Of a stretch of DNA of 64,000 nt, positions 12,401 through 21,636 are shown piece after piece. The position numbers and the translations under genes were made by a program. The stretch comes from Limnomonas spitsbergensis. Lineage: Eukaryota; Chlorophyta; Chlorophyceae; Chlamydomonadales. The notes beneath the pieces were generated by a model. It searched no databases and had not been told where the DNA came from. It saw only the letters and a list, made by a program, of their open reading frames with translations. Location of the stretch: contig JAYJMM010000123.1 of the NCBI GenBank assembly GCA_037349105.1, positions 7,564,001 through 7,628,000 of the forward strand, in the 5' to 3' direction. The stretch's first letter is position 1. Every line of letters begins with the position of its first letter.

Positions 12401-13547
12401 GGTGGGCTTGGGGTTCAGGGTTTGGTGTTTGGGGATGAAGCAGGTGGGCTTGGGGTTCAGGGTTTGGTGTTTGAGGATGAAGCAGGTGGGCTTGGGGTTC
12501 AGGGTTTGGTGTTTGAGGATGAAGCAGGTGGGCTTGGGGTTCAGGGTTTGGTGTTTGAGGATGAAGCAGGTGGGCTTGGGGTTCAGGGTTTGGTGTTTGG
12601 GGATGAAGCAGGTGGGCTTAGGGTTCAGGGTTTGGTGTTTGAGGATGAAGCAGATGGGCTTGGGGTTCAGGGTTTGGTGTTTGGGGATGAAGCAGGTGGG
12701 CTTGGGTTCAGGGTTTGGTGTTTGAGGATGAAGCAGGTGGGCTTGGGGTTCAGGGTTTGGTGTTTGGGGATGAAGCAGGTGGGCTTGGGGTTCAGGGTTT
12801 GGTGTACGGGAATGAAGCAGGTGGGTTTAGGGTTATGTGCAGGTGGGTTAAGGGTTAAGGCTTCCAGGGCATGTGTTTTTAGGGTTTAGGGCAGGGATGG
12901 AGCAGATGGGTGGGGGAACATGGCCCACCCCTTAAGCCTCAAGGCCCCAACCCTTTGTGTTTTATGATTGTTTCATTTTGTTTCCCCCTGCAGGCGACCT
13001 CACCGCGCTGGACTTGCGCATGCTCAGCTCCCGCGCCCCGTTGTGGAGCCTGCCGCGCGCACACCACGGCCCAGTCACCTCCGTCTCCTGCTGGGCCTCC
13101 GGAACCTCCACTGCGCCGACGACCCGCGTCATGGTTCAGATGCCGTCGGGGGGCAGCAGCTCCCGCCACGGGGGCTCGGGCGGCGGCGCCGCCCCGCTGC
13201 CCGGTGCCGCCTTCTCGCTCTCGTCGATGCCGCTGCAGCAGCTCTTGGTGTCTGGCTCCAAGGACGGCAGCATGCTGGTGGTGGACATTCAGTCCGGCCG
13301 CGTGGTCAGCGCGATGGACAAGGTGCACTACACGGCGTCCAAGAACCCGCTGGTCCTGATCAGCAAGGTGTTTGAGGGCATGGGCCACCACGAGGCGCAG
13401 GCGCTGCCGGGCGGGCGCAGGCACAAGCCGAGCGGGATCACTGGGGCGCCCATCAGCAGCGTCGTGTGCTTGCAGGACGGGGTGCTGACGTGCGGCCAGG
13501 ATGGGGCGGTTAGGTTTCATGGCCTGGCGCCGGAGAAACTGGCGTGA
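430..13547 (+). CDS. RAV1: Rav1/DmX-like (rabconnectin-3 alpha) protein, 5'-partial, 15 exons
   Basis: Exons read as 430-639, 945-1114, 2009-2379, 2829-3038, 4869-5140, 5297-5400, 6795-6951, 7363-7553, 8639-9569, 9972-10042, 10661-10791, 11218-11351, 11682-11828, 12050-12275 and 12994-13547. All have GT-AG borders, and the phases close to 1,292 codons plus TGA. The middle exons match the Rav1p_C region: WLSTLRFMPSLDMRTVLWAA, then GAGLWLLND, DPHECLLMYLALGKR, AAAKNAFALLGQHR and AGFFILAGQIWDAVGVL followed by LALLVARLLEG. The last six exons form C-terminal WD40 blades (HPERDLFLSGSSSDHVFLW, LNWWDTL, GDLTALDLRML, LLVSGSKDGSMLVVDI). Family knowledge: Rav1/DMXL is the scaffold of the RAVE complex, which reassembles V-ATPase on membranes in the cytosol. 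The N-terminal WD40 half lies left of the window. The start of exon 9972 is chosen by phase; a nearby upstream AG is possible. Function is inferred by homology only. Low-complexity Gly/Ser linkers lie in exons 8639-9569 and 12994-13547. Confidence 0.85.
829..902 (+). repeat. Decayed duplicate of the exon 945 start inside the preceding intron
   Basis: This stretch matches bases 945-1020 closely: GCTCCTGGCGGTTATG against GCCCCTGGTGGCTATG, then GGGAGTGACGTGA, GCTCAGATGGA and TTCCTCGCCTCTCTG. It precedes the real acceptor at 944. It lies in an intron that begins with a G-rich minisatellite (640-800, AGGGAGGGTGGGT units). Confidence 0.75.
1115..1400 (+). repeat. Tandem copies of an exon end plus donor site in the intron
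   Basis: After the donor at 1115 the intron repeats four or five times a unit of about 65 bp made of the exon end (CTCTCAGGGTGCACAGCTGT, TTCCG, GTAGG) followed by GGTTTAGGGTT-type telomere-like sequence. The copies resemble the real border at 1093-1125. The rest of the intron to 2008 has poly-G runs and GAACTAACTGAA-type short repeats and no further exon. Confidence 0.7.
2380..2828 (+). repeat. Intron of TTTAGGG-like minisatellite
   Basis: Several units of about 50 bp contain GTTTAGGGTTTAGGGTGAAGG-like sequence with variants of CCGTGATGCGTGTT. No exon is visible. The unit is degenerate and resembles plant telomere repeats, but it is interstitial. Confidence 0.5.
3039..4868 (+). repeat. Long intron with a direct repeat pair and TGACGTCA-containing repeats
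   Basis: Bases about 3765-3835 and 3870-3935 form a direct repeat (ACCTGTCAT, GCCCCACCTCCTGGG against GCCCCGTCTCCTGGG, CGTGAGTGTGAAA). At 4097, 4290 and 4382 a motif GGACTGCCCTGTGACGTCAC recurs in variants. No coding exon is seen, and the phases of exons 2829-3038 and 4869-5140 join directly. Confidence 0.5.
5660..6215 (+). repeat. Intronic tandem repeat with core TGCACAGCTGGCGC
   Basis: Five or so degenerate copies of GGATGTGCACAGCTGGCGC followed by GGTTGAGGGTTGAGGTTAAG-type sequence lie between exons 5297-5400 and 6795-6951. The core resembles a GCACAG exon end. I see no exon here. Confidence 0.55.
6711..6760 (+). repeat. Decayed copy of an acceptor and exon start
   Basis: CAGTATGAAATGGTTGTGCT, then a match to GGCCGGGCAG, parallels the true acceptor and exon start at 6793-6833 (TATGAAATGGCCGCC to GCGGGGCAG). 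The copy lies about 75 bp upstream of the real exon. Confidence 0.75.
6955..7225 (+). repeat. Intronic tandem repeat GGTCACACAAACG, about 24 bp
   Basis: About ten imperfect copies of GGGTCACACAAACGTGTG follow the donor at 6952. The donor context GAGGCTGGTGGATCAG is itself echoed at about 6972 as GAGGCTGGCGGGTCA, so the array may have grown from the exon border. Confidence 0.6.
7554..8638 (+). other. Intron without recognisable exons
   Basis: Neighbouring exon phases join directly across this 1.1-kb interval. It holds poly-G tracts and T-rich sequence only. Confidence 0.5.
9764..9960 (+). repeat. Repeated acceptor-side fragments upstream of exon 9972
   Basis: TTGAACGCTCCCAGAACGCG at about 9773, a GGGACTCTTCCGGGCGGTTT variant at about 9849, and TTGAACGCTCCTAGCAACGC at about 9940 are three related copies, the last adjoining the real acceptor. 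Confidence 0.55.
10043..10660 (+). other. Intron, nothing recognised
   Basis: The phase 2 donor at 10043 joins the acceptor at 10660 exactly, and the interval shows no coding-like frame. Two related fragments, at about 10527-10600 (GGCAGCGATGAAAGA and GGCAGCGTTGAAAGA, each followed by TGTTTCAT), form a short direct repeat. Confidence 0.45.
10893..10966 (+). pseudogene. Pseudo-exon: decayed duplicate of an exon end with its donor
   Basis: The segment GTGGCTGTCACTGCCCACCT ending CGGGACCTCTTCCTGTCAG then GTAAGGGTG matches the real exon end at 10749-10800 (GTGGCCGTCACGGCCCACCC, CGCGACCTCTTCCTGTCAG, GTAAGCGTG). The copy carries a TAG in the frame of the original, so it is no longer usable as an exon, but it keeps the 5' splice site. 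Confidence 0.8.
11880..11935 (+). repeat. Duplicate of an exon end with its donor
   Basis: CACGGCATCGGCTACGCAGA, then CTGGACGAACCAT and GTGAGAG, repeats the real exon end at 11797-11836 with one or two changes. The unit is about 75 bp, and both copies keep an intact GTGAGAG donor. Confidence 0.8.
12276..12830 (+). repeat. 42-bp minisatellite of exon end plus donor, about 13 copies
   Basis: The unit is TTTGGGGATGAAGCAG (exon end) followed by GTGGGCTTGGGGTTCAGGG and TTTGGTG. It starts at the real exon end (12259-12275), so each copy contains a candidate donor GAAGCAG|GTGGGC. The 42-bp period equals 14 codons and the frame stays open for most of the array, breaking at a 41-bp unit near 12695. 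Confidence 0.9.
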
Positions 13548-14261
13548 AGGGACACCAATGAGGGACGGGATGGGATAAGAGAGTTCAGAGGGGTGGTTCA
13601 GTTTACGATGTGCAGAAGATGTTGAGAAGCTGACTTTACTGCATGGCTCTTTCAGGGGTAGACAAAGGGGGGTGCTCGTTGACCACGCACTGACATGGGG
13701 ACGTGGCAAATATTATTGTTTAGAGTGCCTCCGAAATCCGAATACATAGTTATGTGGGAGTTCCTCATACGCTTTAGGGGGGCTTACACCATAAGCTAGG
13801 CCGTCCCACGCCGACCGCAAACTGATTTTATAATCTGTCCTCAAAAAGATAGTGAGTACGTTTGTGCATGCCGGATGCATTATTTTCAAGTTACTTGCAA
13901 TATAATCGACTGATTATAAAGAGGTAATCTGGGACATGCAAAGTGTATTCCCCTTTACATCATTTACACAGTCAGGGACAGTGGGTCAGTGATTAATCAG
14001 TGACATGAGGCATACATGATATCTGGATCCATTAAGGTCAGCATGCTACATACATGATACATCGGTATCTTAAAAGAGGCAGACAAGTAAGCAATACAAA
14101 GCAAATTATGTGTAAGGTCATAGCCTGCCTGAATCAGTCAGCAGCTGAGGTCAGGTTCAGGGCTGGGGCTGGGGCTGGGGCTGGGGATTGTTTCCCCCAA
14201 GTTCCACCCGTAAGGCAATGTTGGATACTGACGGCATGATCCCGTGGCTTGAATCCTGTCA
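13548..14261. other. Intergenic, convergent gene ends
   Basis: This lies between the TGA of the Rav1-like gene and the stop of the minus-strand gene. It is AT-richer, with a short GGGGCT tandem at about 14160-14186. No gene is seen. Confidence 0.4.
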
Positions 14262-15929
14262 TCAGAGAGACTTCCCAATGCAGTAGTAGGCAATGCAATA
14301 TGCCAATATCTCCTCCTGAGACACGCAACAGTGGTAAATGTTGTCTGCAACGGGTCTGGGGTTGCTGATTCTAGAAGGAATCAGAGCCAGTTTCTCGAAG
14401 CACTGCCTTTCTAGCATTGTTTCCTCGCAGATCGGCAAGGCAAGCACATCCCTGGCATATTTGGAAAAAGTCCGCACTTGCGTGTGGTCCTGTTTTACGG
14501 AGGCGTTCGCAGATGCACTTGATCCACTGCGAGCCCAGAGCTGCCTGAGGCGGCTGGCAGCGTTGGCGGCGCAGTCTGTGGGATGGCCACAGATCCAGCA
14601 TCTTGTGCAGACTTCATGTTGCCTGGAGTGGGTGGAATATAAAAATACGACACGTAATAGACTGCCCGAGTCACTTACCGATTTTAAATGCTGAGGTCGA
14701 GGTCAGGACTGGGGATAATCACCCATGTCACAGGCCTCAAGTGATTATCCCAGACCTGACATAGACCTCAGCATTCATTTGAAAATTGTTTGAGATTCAC
14801 GCAAATGGGCTGTCATAACAGCAGGGGGCATCTGCATCGAAAATGCCTGACACCCTCTTGAAGATTTTTAGTTAGCGTTACCTAACTAACCTGTGGTAGA
14901 GTGGGCTTGCGGTATTTGCAGGTAGTCTGGCTTAATGGCATCATCAAGAAGTGTAGGTGCATCAGCTGGTGTCGCCTCGGCGTCCTCTGCTGCCAAAAGC
15001 AAAGAAATAACAGATAAGGGTGGCAATGGAAGCAGATTGATGAGTCACCAAACATGAAAGATTCAGCAATAGTGGATTTCCCGCAGAGGCATTCATCCCG
15101 TAATACCGGTGCCATTTGGTGGCTGTTTATTTTGTCAGATCAGACTAAGGTGGCGGGTGCATTGGCAAATGATGCATACTTGCTTTATAGGACAGCAACA
15201 TAGAAACCCTCTTGTTGGTATACCCCTAGGATTGCATGAACAGCTCACCTGCAGGATCTGCAACAGAAACTCAGCAGACTTGACGGTGGCACTCGTGGAC
15301 ACATGCAACGGCTGGCTGCTGGCAGCGCGCCCTGCCGCCGCAGCCACCGCCGCATTGTCTGGAAATGTAGACGAGGGAGCCGCCTCCCGCAGCGCTGGCC
15401 CTCCAGCGTCGTGCACGGCGAGCCAGCCTGTCCCTTCCGCTCGGATGCCGTCGGCCAGCCTCTTAGCGAGGGCGTCCAGTAGCGGCAGGTCGACATGTGC
15501 GCACCTGGTGCAGGCGGACACCACGCAAGCCGACTCCTCGAGGTCGAGGGCCCACACCTTATACCTAAGCTGCGCGCAGGCTCGCGCGACGTAGTCAACA
15601 ACAGCTGCCCAGGAGGCTGAGCGGGCAGGAGCGTCGGCTGATGAGGCCCACCTTATCCCCCTGCTTGCCTGCCCCCTCTGCACCTCCTTCTCCCCCCCCC
15701 CTTTCCCCGCGGCGGGAAGCCGCCGTTGAAGGCGACGCTGTGCTGCCTGTGGCCGCCAGGCAGGCCGCCATCCCCTTGACCAGCGCTCCGTGCGAGAAAC
15801 GAACCGCGTGGCCGCCCGCAAAGCGCAGCGCGGCGGCCATCGCCGCGGCTCGTCCGCCCCCATAGGCAGCCGCGGCGCCAGCGTCAGCCGTGCAGAGATC
15901 GCGTCCAGATGCCACCGTTGGGCGCAGCT
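14262..15929 (-). CDS. Spliced gene of unknown function, 3' end complete
   Basis: Minus-strand exons: a 3' exon 14575-14262 ending in a stop, an exon about 14984-14891, and an upstream exon ending at 15249 with a strong donor (CTGCAG|GTGAGC). Phases join: the second exon ends with one base that completes the Asp codon opening the last exon. The frame in the upstream exon reads WAAVVDYVARACAQLRYKVW and DLPLLDALAKRLADGI. Farther upstream, GGRAAAMAAALRFAGGHAVR lies in another frame, so an intron or boundary between about 15620 and 15720 is unresolved. The last exon reads VRTFSKYARDVLALPICEE. I recognise no family. The Leu/Ala-rich helical look resembles organellar RNA-binding repeat proteins, but that is a weak impression. 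The 5' end is uncertain. Confidence 0.5.
14688..14776. repeat. Imperfect inverted repeat (hairpin), dispersed family
   Basis: The left arm begins AATGCTGAGGTCGAGGTCAG and ends GGGGATAATCAC. The right arm begins GTGATTATCCCAGACCTGAC and ends GACCTCAGCATT. The arms are about 34 bp with roughly 90% pairing and a short loop. Related sequence occurs at 47877-47932. It sits in an intron of the minus-strand gene and could be a small MITE. Confidence 0.6.
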
Positions 15930-15959
15930 GAGTCAAGGGAGAACAGGGGGGGAGGGGAG

Positions 15960-16265
15960 GGGAGTGCGCATGTCAAGGTAGGTTTTAGGGTTCACGGGTT
16001 AAGGGTTTTCCAAACCCTGAACAGTGTAAGAGGAGCGTGCACATATCAAGGTAGAGTTTAAGGTTAGGGTTTACGGGTTTTTCTTTACCCTGAACATGGG
16101 AGGAGGAGCATACTCATATCTAGGTAGGATCAAGGGTCCTGACAAATCCTTGTGTGTGTGTGTGTGCGTGCGCGCAGCGTGCGTTCGTGCGTTCGTGCGT
16201 TCGTGCACGTACGCTCGTGCGCGTACGTGCGTGCGGGCGGGCGGGCGGGCGCGCGCGGGCGCGGA
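15960..16265 (+). repeat. Three decayed 75-bp repeats, then an alternating purine-pyrimidine tract
   Basis: CGCATGTCAAGGTAGG, GCACATATCAAGGTAGAG and ACTCATATCTAGGTAGG at about 15967, 16039 and 16110 head three related units with TTTAGGGTT-like sequence. Bases 16150-16265 alternate purine and pyrimidine (TGTGTGTGCGTGCGCGC, GTGCGTGCGGGCGGGC). Confidence 0.6.
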
Positions 16266-16267
16266 CA

Positions 16268-16778
16268 AAATCGCGCGCGGACAAAATCAAACGCTGTAAT
16301 CCAGCTTCAGCCTTCAAGGCACAAATCAGTGAGAGTACGTCAATGTCACTGCAAGAGTACACGACACCTAGGCACGGCCACAAACGAACCTAGCCTCACA
16401 CAAAACAAAGGCCCTACACCTCCTACGAGTCACACAACCGTTAATCTACACAAGCCGGAACACGGCACACAACATTGTGGACTGCAGCTGAACCCCATCA
16501 CGTCTCTCATTCTTCACGGCTCATCTACCATTCCGCTACCCTAAGGGTCGGACCCTTTCCAGGACACTGATCACACGTAACGCAACTTGGTATGGTTGCA
16601 ACGTGCGTGCTTGATCCGGATCCTCCGAGGAAGGTCCGGAAGCTGAAGGCATCTGGGGAGCTCAGAGATCGACAGCCATCAGCGCCCGCACCCAGTACAC
16701 CCAGCGATGTGAGATTATGTGTGGCGGGGATCTTATGGGCCAGGTGGCGCAGATTCTGAAAAGGAATCCTAAGGAAGG
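16268..16778. other. No recognised gene; insertion target of the chromovirus
   Basis: A short open frame on the plus strand (reading CGGDLMGQVAQILKRNPKEG at the right end) would continue for about 10 codons past the target site into the 24717 side. No homology is recognised. Otherwise this is unassigned flank. Confidence 0.3.
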
Positions 16779-17183
16779 TGTAATGGTCATCCAACCAGTA
16801 CCCCAGAATTACCAGCGCTGACGCGACCTGGCTTACGTTATCGGTGCTTCCGCACCGCTACGGAAGCTGCAGGGACGTCTGGCAAGCCCAGACCAGAACC
16901 CTCACGGGTTAAACCCTGCACCTCCCATATAAGCGAGCTCTGCTAGGCATCGGGAAGACTCAGACGAGATCAATCCATCAGGCTCAATACCTGACTGTCC
17001 CACTATCAAATCTCTAGTCTCCAGCAAGTCTCCCCTCGTGAGCACCTAGTCCCCCCTCAGTCAACCTCTCCGTCTACTCGTCTACCCTCAACACCGTCCC
17101 GGACCTCCCTCCACGTTCTAGTACCAGTGAGTCCCTGTCTAGATATAAGAGTCCTGCCCCCTAGGGCACCTAGAACCTCTTCA
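16779..17183 (+). repeat. 5' LTR of the chromovirus
   Basis: TGTAATGG...CTCTTCA. It carries a hairpin GCTTCCG/CGGAAGC (16846-16867) after ATCGGTG and a TATA-like CCATATAAG at about 16926, both candidate promoter elements. Confidence 0.95.
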
Positions 17184-17184
17184 G

Positions 17185-17200
17185 TGGTTCCAGAGCCTTA
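17185..17200 (+). other. Primer binding site candidate
   Basis: TGGTTCCAGAGC lies one base after the LTR. It matches 10 of 12 bases of the initiator-Met tRNA type PBS (TGGTATCAGAGC) used by many plant Ty3 elements. Priming by initiator tRNA is inferred. Confidence 0.6.
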
Positions 17201-17587
17201 TCGGTTCGATCCTGTCGCAGTTTCATTGACAGAACCCTGCCGTCGGCTCGAAAGAGTTTTGAGACACGCGTGCTGGGCAGTCGCGTCCCTTAGACCTGTC
17301 AGGGTTAAAACTATTCGAATTCCAGTACCGACCCCAGTCCAGTGTCCGGATCAGGGCCAACCCCAGAGCAACTCGACAGTATTTACTACTGGTCTGACAA
17401 GCTCGGCGGAGCCGACGGATTTCCAGCCCTTGTCCCGAGTCCCAGGCACGCACTTGTTGCGTTGACTGATTCCAGTAAGTGTCGTAACTTGAGTTGTTCG
17501 ACTCCGACGGTTTGAATTCCGAACCCTCCAGTCCAGACCAGTCATAAGCTTCCTGATTACTGAACTTTCGCAGTCGTTCACAATCTA

Positions 17588-19102
17588 ATGGTCGCTAAAC
17601 GAAACAAATCCAAACGCGCAGTGAACAACCTGCAAGTTGACAACCCAGCTCCTGTCCAGCTTCCCGCCATTGTCGTTCCCGACATGGTCGCTGCCGCACC
17701 AGCACCAGTACCAGCACCAGCACCAGTACCAGTCCCAGCACCAGCACCAGTACCAGCACCAGCACAAGCCCCTGTCCCAGTTGCGGTAGCTGCACCGAGA
17801 CCAGCTCTCCAGCCCATCGCTGTGGCTTCCGAGAACGTTCCGGCACCTGCAACTTACGCAGCGGTAGCCAACCCTCGAGTCTTGATCACACCTTGCGTCG
17901 CTGGCTGCAGCACGGACCCTCTACCAGCCCAGCATACCTCGTCCTACTCGCAGGACGAGATGTTCGAGCAATTCAAGAAACAACTCAAGCAAGGTGAATT
18001 GCAACTCTTGCAGTCACTTTTTACCAGACTAGGTTCAACTGCTGTCCCAGCCCAGCCTGTTGTTACTCCTGCCGTTCGTCCTGTCGGGAATCCTGTTACC
18101 AGTGTTCCCACCCAAGTTCAAATCCCAGTACCTGTCAGACGCGAGACTGACTATCGTCGTCGTCCCCCAGCCTTGCCTGCACCAGGCCGGATGAACAAGC
18201 CGTTCTTCCAGCAGTGCAAGAACAAGCCGAGATTAATCGCGATGAGCTTCGAGGAGCTCAGGCGCTGGCTGCTCGAGAACGGTCACCGCTACCCCGAGGA
18301 CATGTCTGTCTTTATCGACGATCCAGAGGTCAAGGAGTTCTTAATGAACTACATCGAGTCCCACATGCTGTTCGAGCAAAACGAGTTCATCCTGGCCCTC
18401 ACGAACTTCGTGTCCGGCGAGGTACGTTCAGCGGTTGACATTGCCCGCGAACAACTAGTCGGTCGTATGATCACCCTGGGTTCCCAGTCAGCCTCCCAGT
18501 ACTCCCAGCAATTCCTGAACGTGACCAGACTCTTGCCCGACGAATCTCAAGCAACCTTGTGCGTCCATTACCTATCAGGCATGGATCCATCCCTGAAACA
18601 ACGCTGCATTCTAGACAAGGATGGAAACACCTGGCAATCCCTGCCAAACCTCATGAAATTCGCATATGTCGAGGACCTGCGAATGACCAGTGCACGTGCC
18701 TGTTTCGTACCAGTACCCTGATCCAGCTACACCCCAGTATCCAGATCCAGTTACACCCCAGTGACCAGACCCAGCTACCGCCCAGATACCAGACCAGTGC
18801 ACAAACTCGAGTACCCTGCCAAAACACAGGACTTCCAGCAACCGCGACGCGCTCGGCTGGCGCACACCGAGTCCCTTCCGAAGAGGAAGAACGAGCCCAG
18901 TGCCCAGACCAGCTCCGCAAAGGAGGCCAAGAACTTCAAAACCCCGTTCGAGTCCTGCCCGTACTACAAGCACGTGGGTGCACTGAGCAGCGCTGCCAAG
19001 CAGTCGTTGAACGAGTACAACCTGTGCTGGTACTGCCGGGCAGGTTGCCACCAAGCCAAGAACTGTCCTGAAAAGAAGGAAAACAAGCCTCCTTCCCAGT
19101 AG
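17588..19102 (+). pseudogene. gag of the chromovirus, with an in-frame TGA
   Basis: The first frame runs 17588-18721. It starts basic, has a Pro/Ala repeat (PAPVPAPAPVPVPAP), then a capsid-like region (SFEELRRWLLENGHRYPEDM, LTNFVSGEVRSAVDIAREQL). A TGA at 18719-18721 is followed in the same frame by open sequence to a TAG at 19100-19102. That part ends in a CCHC knuckle, CWYCRAGCHQAKNC. The TGA stands where neighbouring SSYTPV repeats have Arg, which suggests a CGA-to-TGA change. Gag packages the RNA in cytoplasmic particles. Confidence 0.85.
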
Positions 19103-20871
19103 GAAATTTTGCAGGAGGTATGCCCGGGTCCCCCTCCTGTCTCCAGATGTCATGTGTGCACCGCAGTTGAGAACAATGTGTCTGACTTGATGAACTCTAG
19201 CTTCCTGACGTATGATCGAGTGATTTGTAACAAACACTTGAATTGTACCTGCACGCTTCCACTCATTCACTCCAGCTCTCCTGAGAAACACCAGATTTAT
19301 GTTGCAAAAACCAGAAGCCAAGCCAGGCTTTATTTGAGCAGCAGACCCAACACCAGTTCCTGTCTTCTAGTTTCCTCCAGACAAGCAGCAGGATTACAAC
19401 AGCTACTCCATCACTCTTTCCTAGTCAAGAAATTCGAGTCTAGTTCAGCGCTTGGTACCGCTATGAATAAGGGAATGAAACCCTCACCAGTTCTTGCCTT
19501 TGTAATCCCAGCTGATACAAGAGAAACAGCCCAGTGTCGAGTTCTAGCCCAGATACAAGTTGATGATCGAGCCCAGATATTGCATACAAGTCAAGACAAG
19601 GATGTAAAACAAGATGGAAATCACCAAGATGGTGATGACCAGCCCCTAGCAGCAACCTACCACGGCCAAGCACATGGCAAAAACCTCAAGTGTCTATTTG
19701 ATTCGGGGGCATCCTCATGTTTCATGGGAGCCAAACTTGCCAAGAAACTCGGACTCCAGATTCGTTCAAGTAAATATCGAGCAGTGGCCACTGCGGCTGG
19801 CCGAGACTGTACTGTCCTAGGTTCTGCGAGTCTCACTGTTACGTTCGGCCGGACTGACTTTGAAGCTACAGTTCACATCCTCCCAGCGTTTCTCCATACC
19901 ATTGATGTCATCATTGGGGAGGACTTCATGAAAACACACTCTTGTAATTTGCAGTACAGCCCCGACCAGTCTAGCCTCATGACCATCACTGACGGGGTCG
20001 TTCATGAGATCTTGAAAACGTGTGTTTTACGTGGCACAGGTGCAGTACAGGTTACTCATGCTGTGAAGACCACTTCTAGCCCAGCCGATCCAACCCATGC
20101 CAATAACGCTGGACAGTGTGACGCTGAAGACGAATCCCGACCATGCCGTAATCATACGAAGACCGATCAAATCCCAGCTGGCCTCGCTGCCAGGTTTCTC
20201 AAGTCTGGTCGCCACCGAGCCTTTATAGCTGTGCTGACACCACATGCTAGCGACCCAGACGAGGAGTTACAACCAGTACCAAATCCAGAAGGAGAACCAG
20301 ACCAGAAAACCAGTCGAGAAAAACTTGCAAACATGAACCATGTGCACCCAGACCAGCGTTCAGCGATTACTTCGCTGATCGACGAGTACAAGGACATTTT
20401 TTCGGAAACCCGTCGAGCCGGCGGAGCGAAAGTCCCACCTCTAGAGCACACGATCGATCTGGTCGCTGGTGCTAAACCACCTTTTCGCAGGAACTTTCGT
20501 CTCTCTCCAGCCGAGTCCGAGGAACTCAAGAAACAGGTTGCCGAGCTACTTGACAAAGGAATCATCACCCCTGTCAATTCTCCTTATGGAGCCCCAGTCT
20601 TGTTCATCAAGAAACCAAATGGAGGACTTAGGTTCTGCCTTGATTACCGAGCCTTGAATGAACTCACTGTCAAACTACGCTACCCACTACCCAAGATCGA
20701 TGATCTTCTAGATGCAGCTCGAGGAGCCTCATGTTTCTCTTGTCTAGACATGGCAGGTGGCTTTCACCAACTGCTAATTTCTGAGGAAGACCAGCCCAAG
20801 ACAGCTTTTGCTACACCCTTCGGCCATTATGCATGGCGCTGCCTGCCAATGGGTCTTTCGAACGCGCCCAG
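19103..20871 (+). pseudogene. pol, first part: protease and N-terminal reverse transcriptase
   Basis: It is in the same frame as gag after a single TAG (19100-19102), as expected for stop readthrough or a separate start. A retropepsin with DSGA lies at about 19700 (CLFDSGASSCFMG). The RT fingers and palm run from FIKKPNGGLRFCLDYRALNE through LDMAGGFHQL to LPMGLSNAP. The frame is cut at 20871 by the inserted hAT-type element. The second part resumes at 21637 in the frame expected if the 765-bp insert and its 8-bp duplication are removed. Confidence 0.9.
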
Positions 20872-21636
20872 CAGGGCAGTTACGGACCTTAAAATTCTAC
20901 TCGGCCGAAGCCGAACGGCCTTCGGCAGTTCGGTCGGCCGGCCGGCTGGCCGGCCGAACTGCCGTCCAAATTTGGTCGGCCGTAATATTTTTTTGTTTTC
21001 ATTATTCTGCCGAATCGATCTGTTTTTTCTTTGACCTGGTGGACACTTATACTGGCTGTCCCCACGACCAGGCCCACACTGTTTTCGGCGGTGTAAACCT
21101 GCGTGTAGCATGTCGTTTGCTCTATATCTTGACGTTCTCCGCTAACATTCAAATACGCCGTGAGCTGTTTTGTGTGTACGGAATTTGTGCGTGTTCCAAT
21201 AAATTCAAAATTCAGTCATGCCTTCGTCGACACATGGCCGTTGAACTGCAAAGTTTTATCACAAGAAGGCATTGAACCAAGCAACATTTCCGTCAAGAAA
21301 GCTCCCGAAATTCCGTTGGCATGGTTGCGCGAGTCGCACATCTGTTGTTGTGGTCGCTTCACCGCCGATTTTGAAATGGAAAGCGTGGGCCTGGTCGTGG
21401 GGACAGCCTTCGATAGTTCGATTGCTGTTGAGTCTTCACCAATGGCATCCGCACGCGAATTCAAAGACGCCTAATATGGCCTGCTTTCGACCGAACCCCC
21501 ACCTCAGATTCGGCCTTCGGCCGAACCCCCCCCTTCTTTTACTTTCGGCCATCGCCGAGTCGCCCCTAGCGGGGCGATCGGCCATATTTATTTTCTGGCC
21601 ATTCTGGTCGGCCGCCGATCGGCTGTAACTGCCCTG
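20872..21636. mobile_element. Non-autonomous hAT-type element nested in the RT gene
   Basis: Terminal inverted repeats CAGGGCAGTTAC and GTAACTGCCCTG bound 765 bp. The 8-bp duplication GCGCCCAG lies at 20864-20871 and 21637-21644. CAGGG ends with an 8-bp duplication are typical of hAT transposons. Inside are GC-rich palindromes (GGCCGGCCGGCTGGCCGGCC near 20936) and a second, about 25-bp inverted pair at about 21052-21078 and 21385-21410. One small ORF (21160-21474, plus) has no recognised domain and there is no transposase, so mobility would need help in trans. Confidence 0.9.

Noticed and set aside
12107..12889. A 260-codon open frame across the 42-bp array as one coding exon.
   Set aside because: Phase and homology place the exon end at 12275 with continuation at 12994. 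The open array follows from the 42-bp period.
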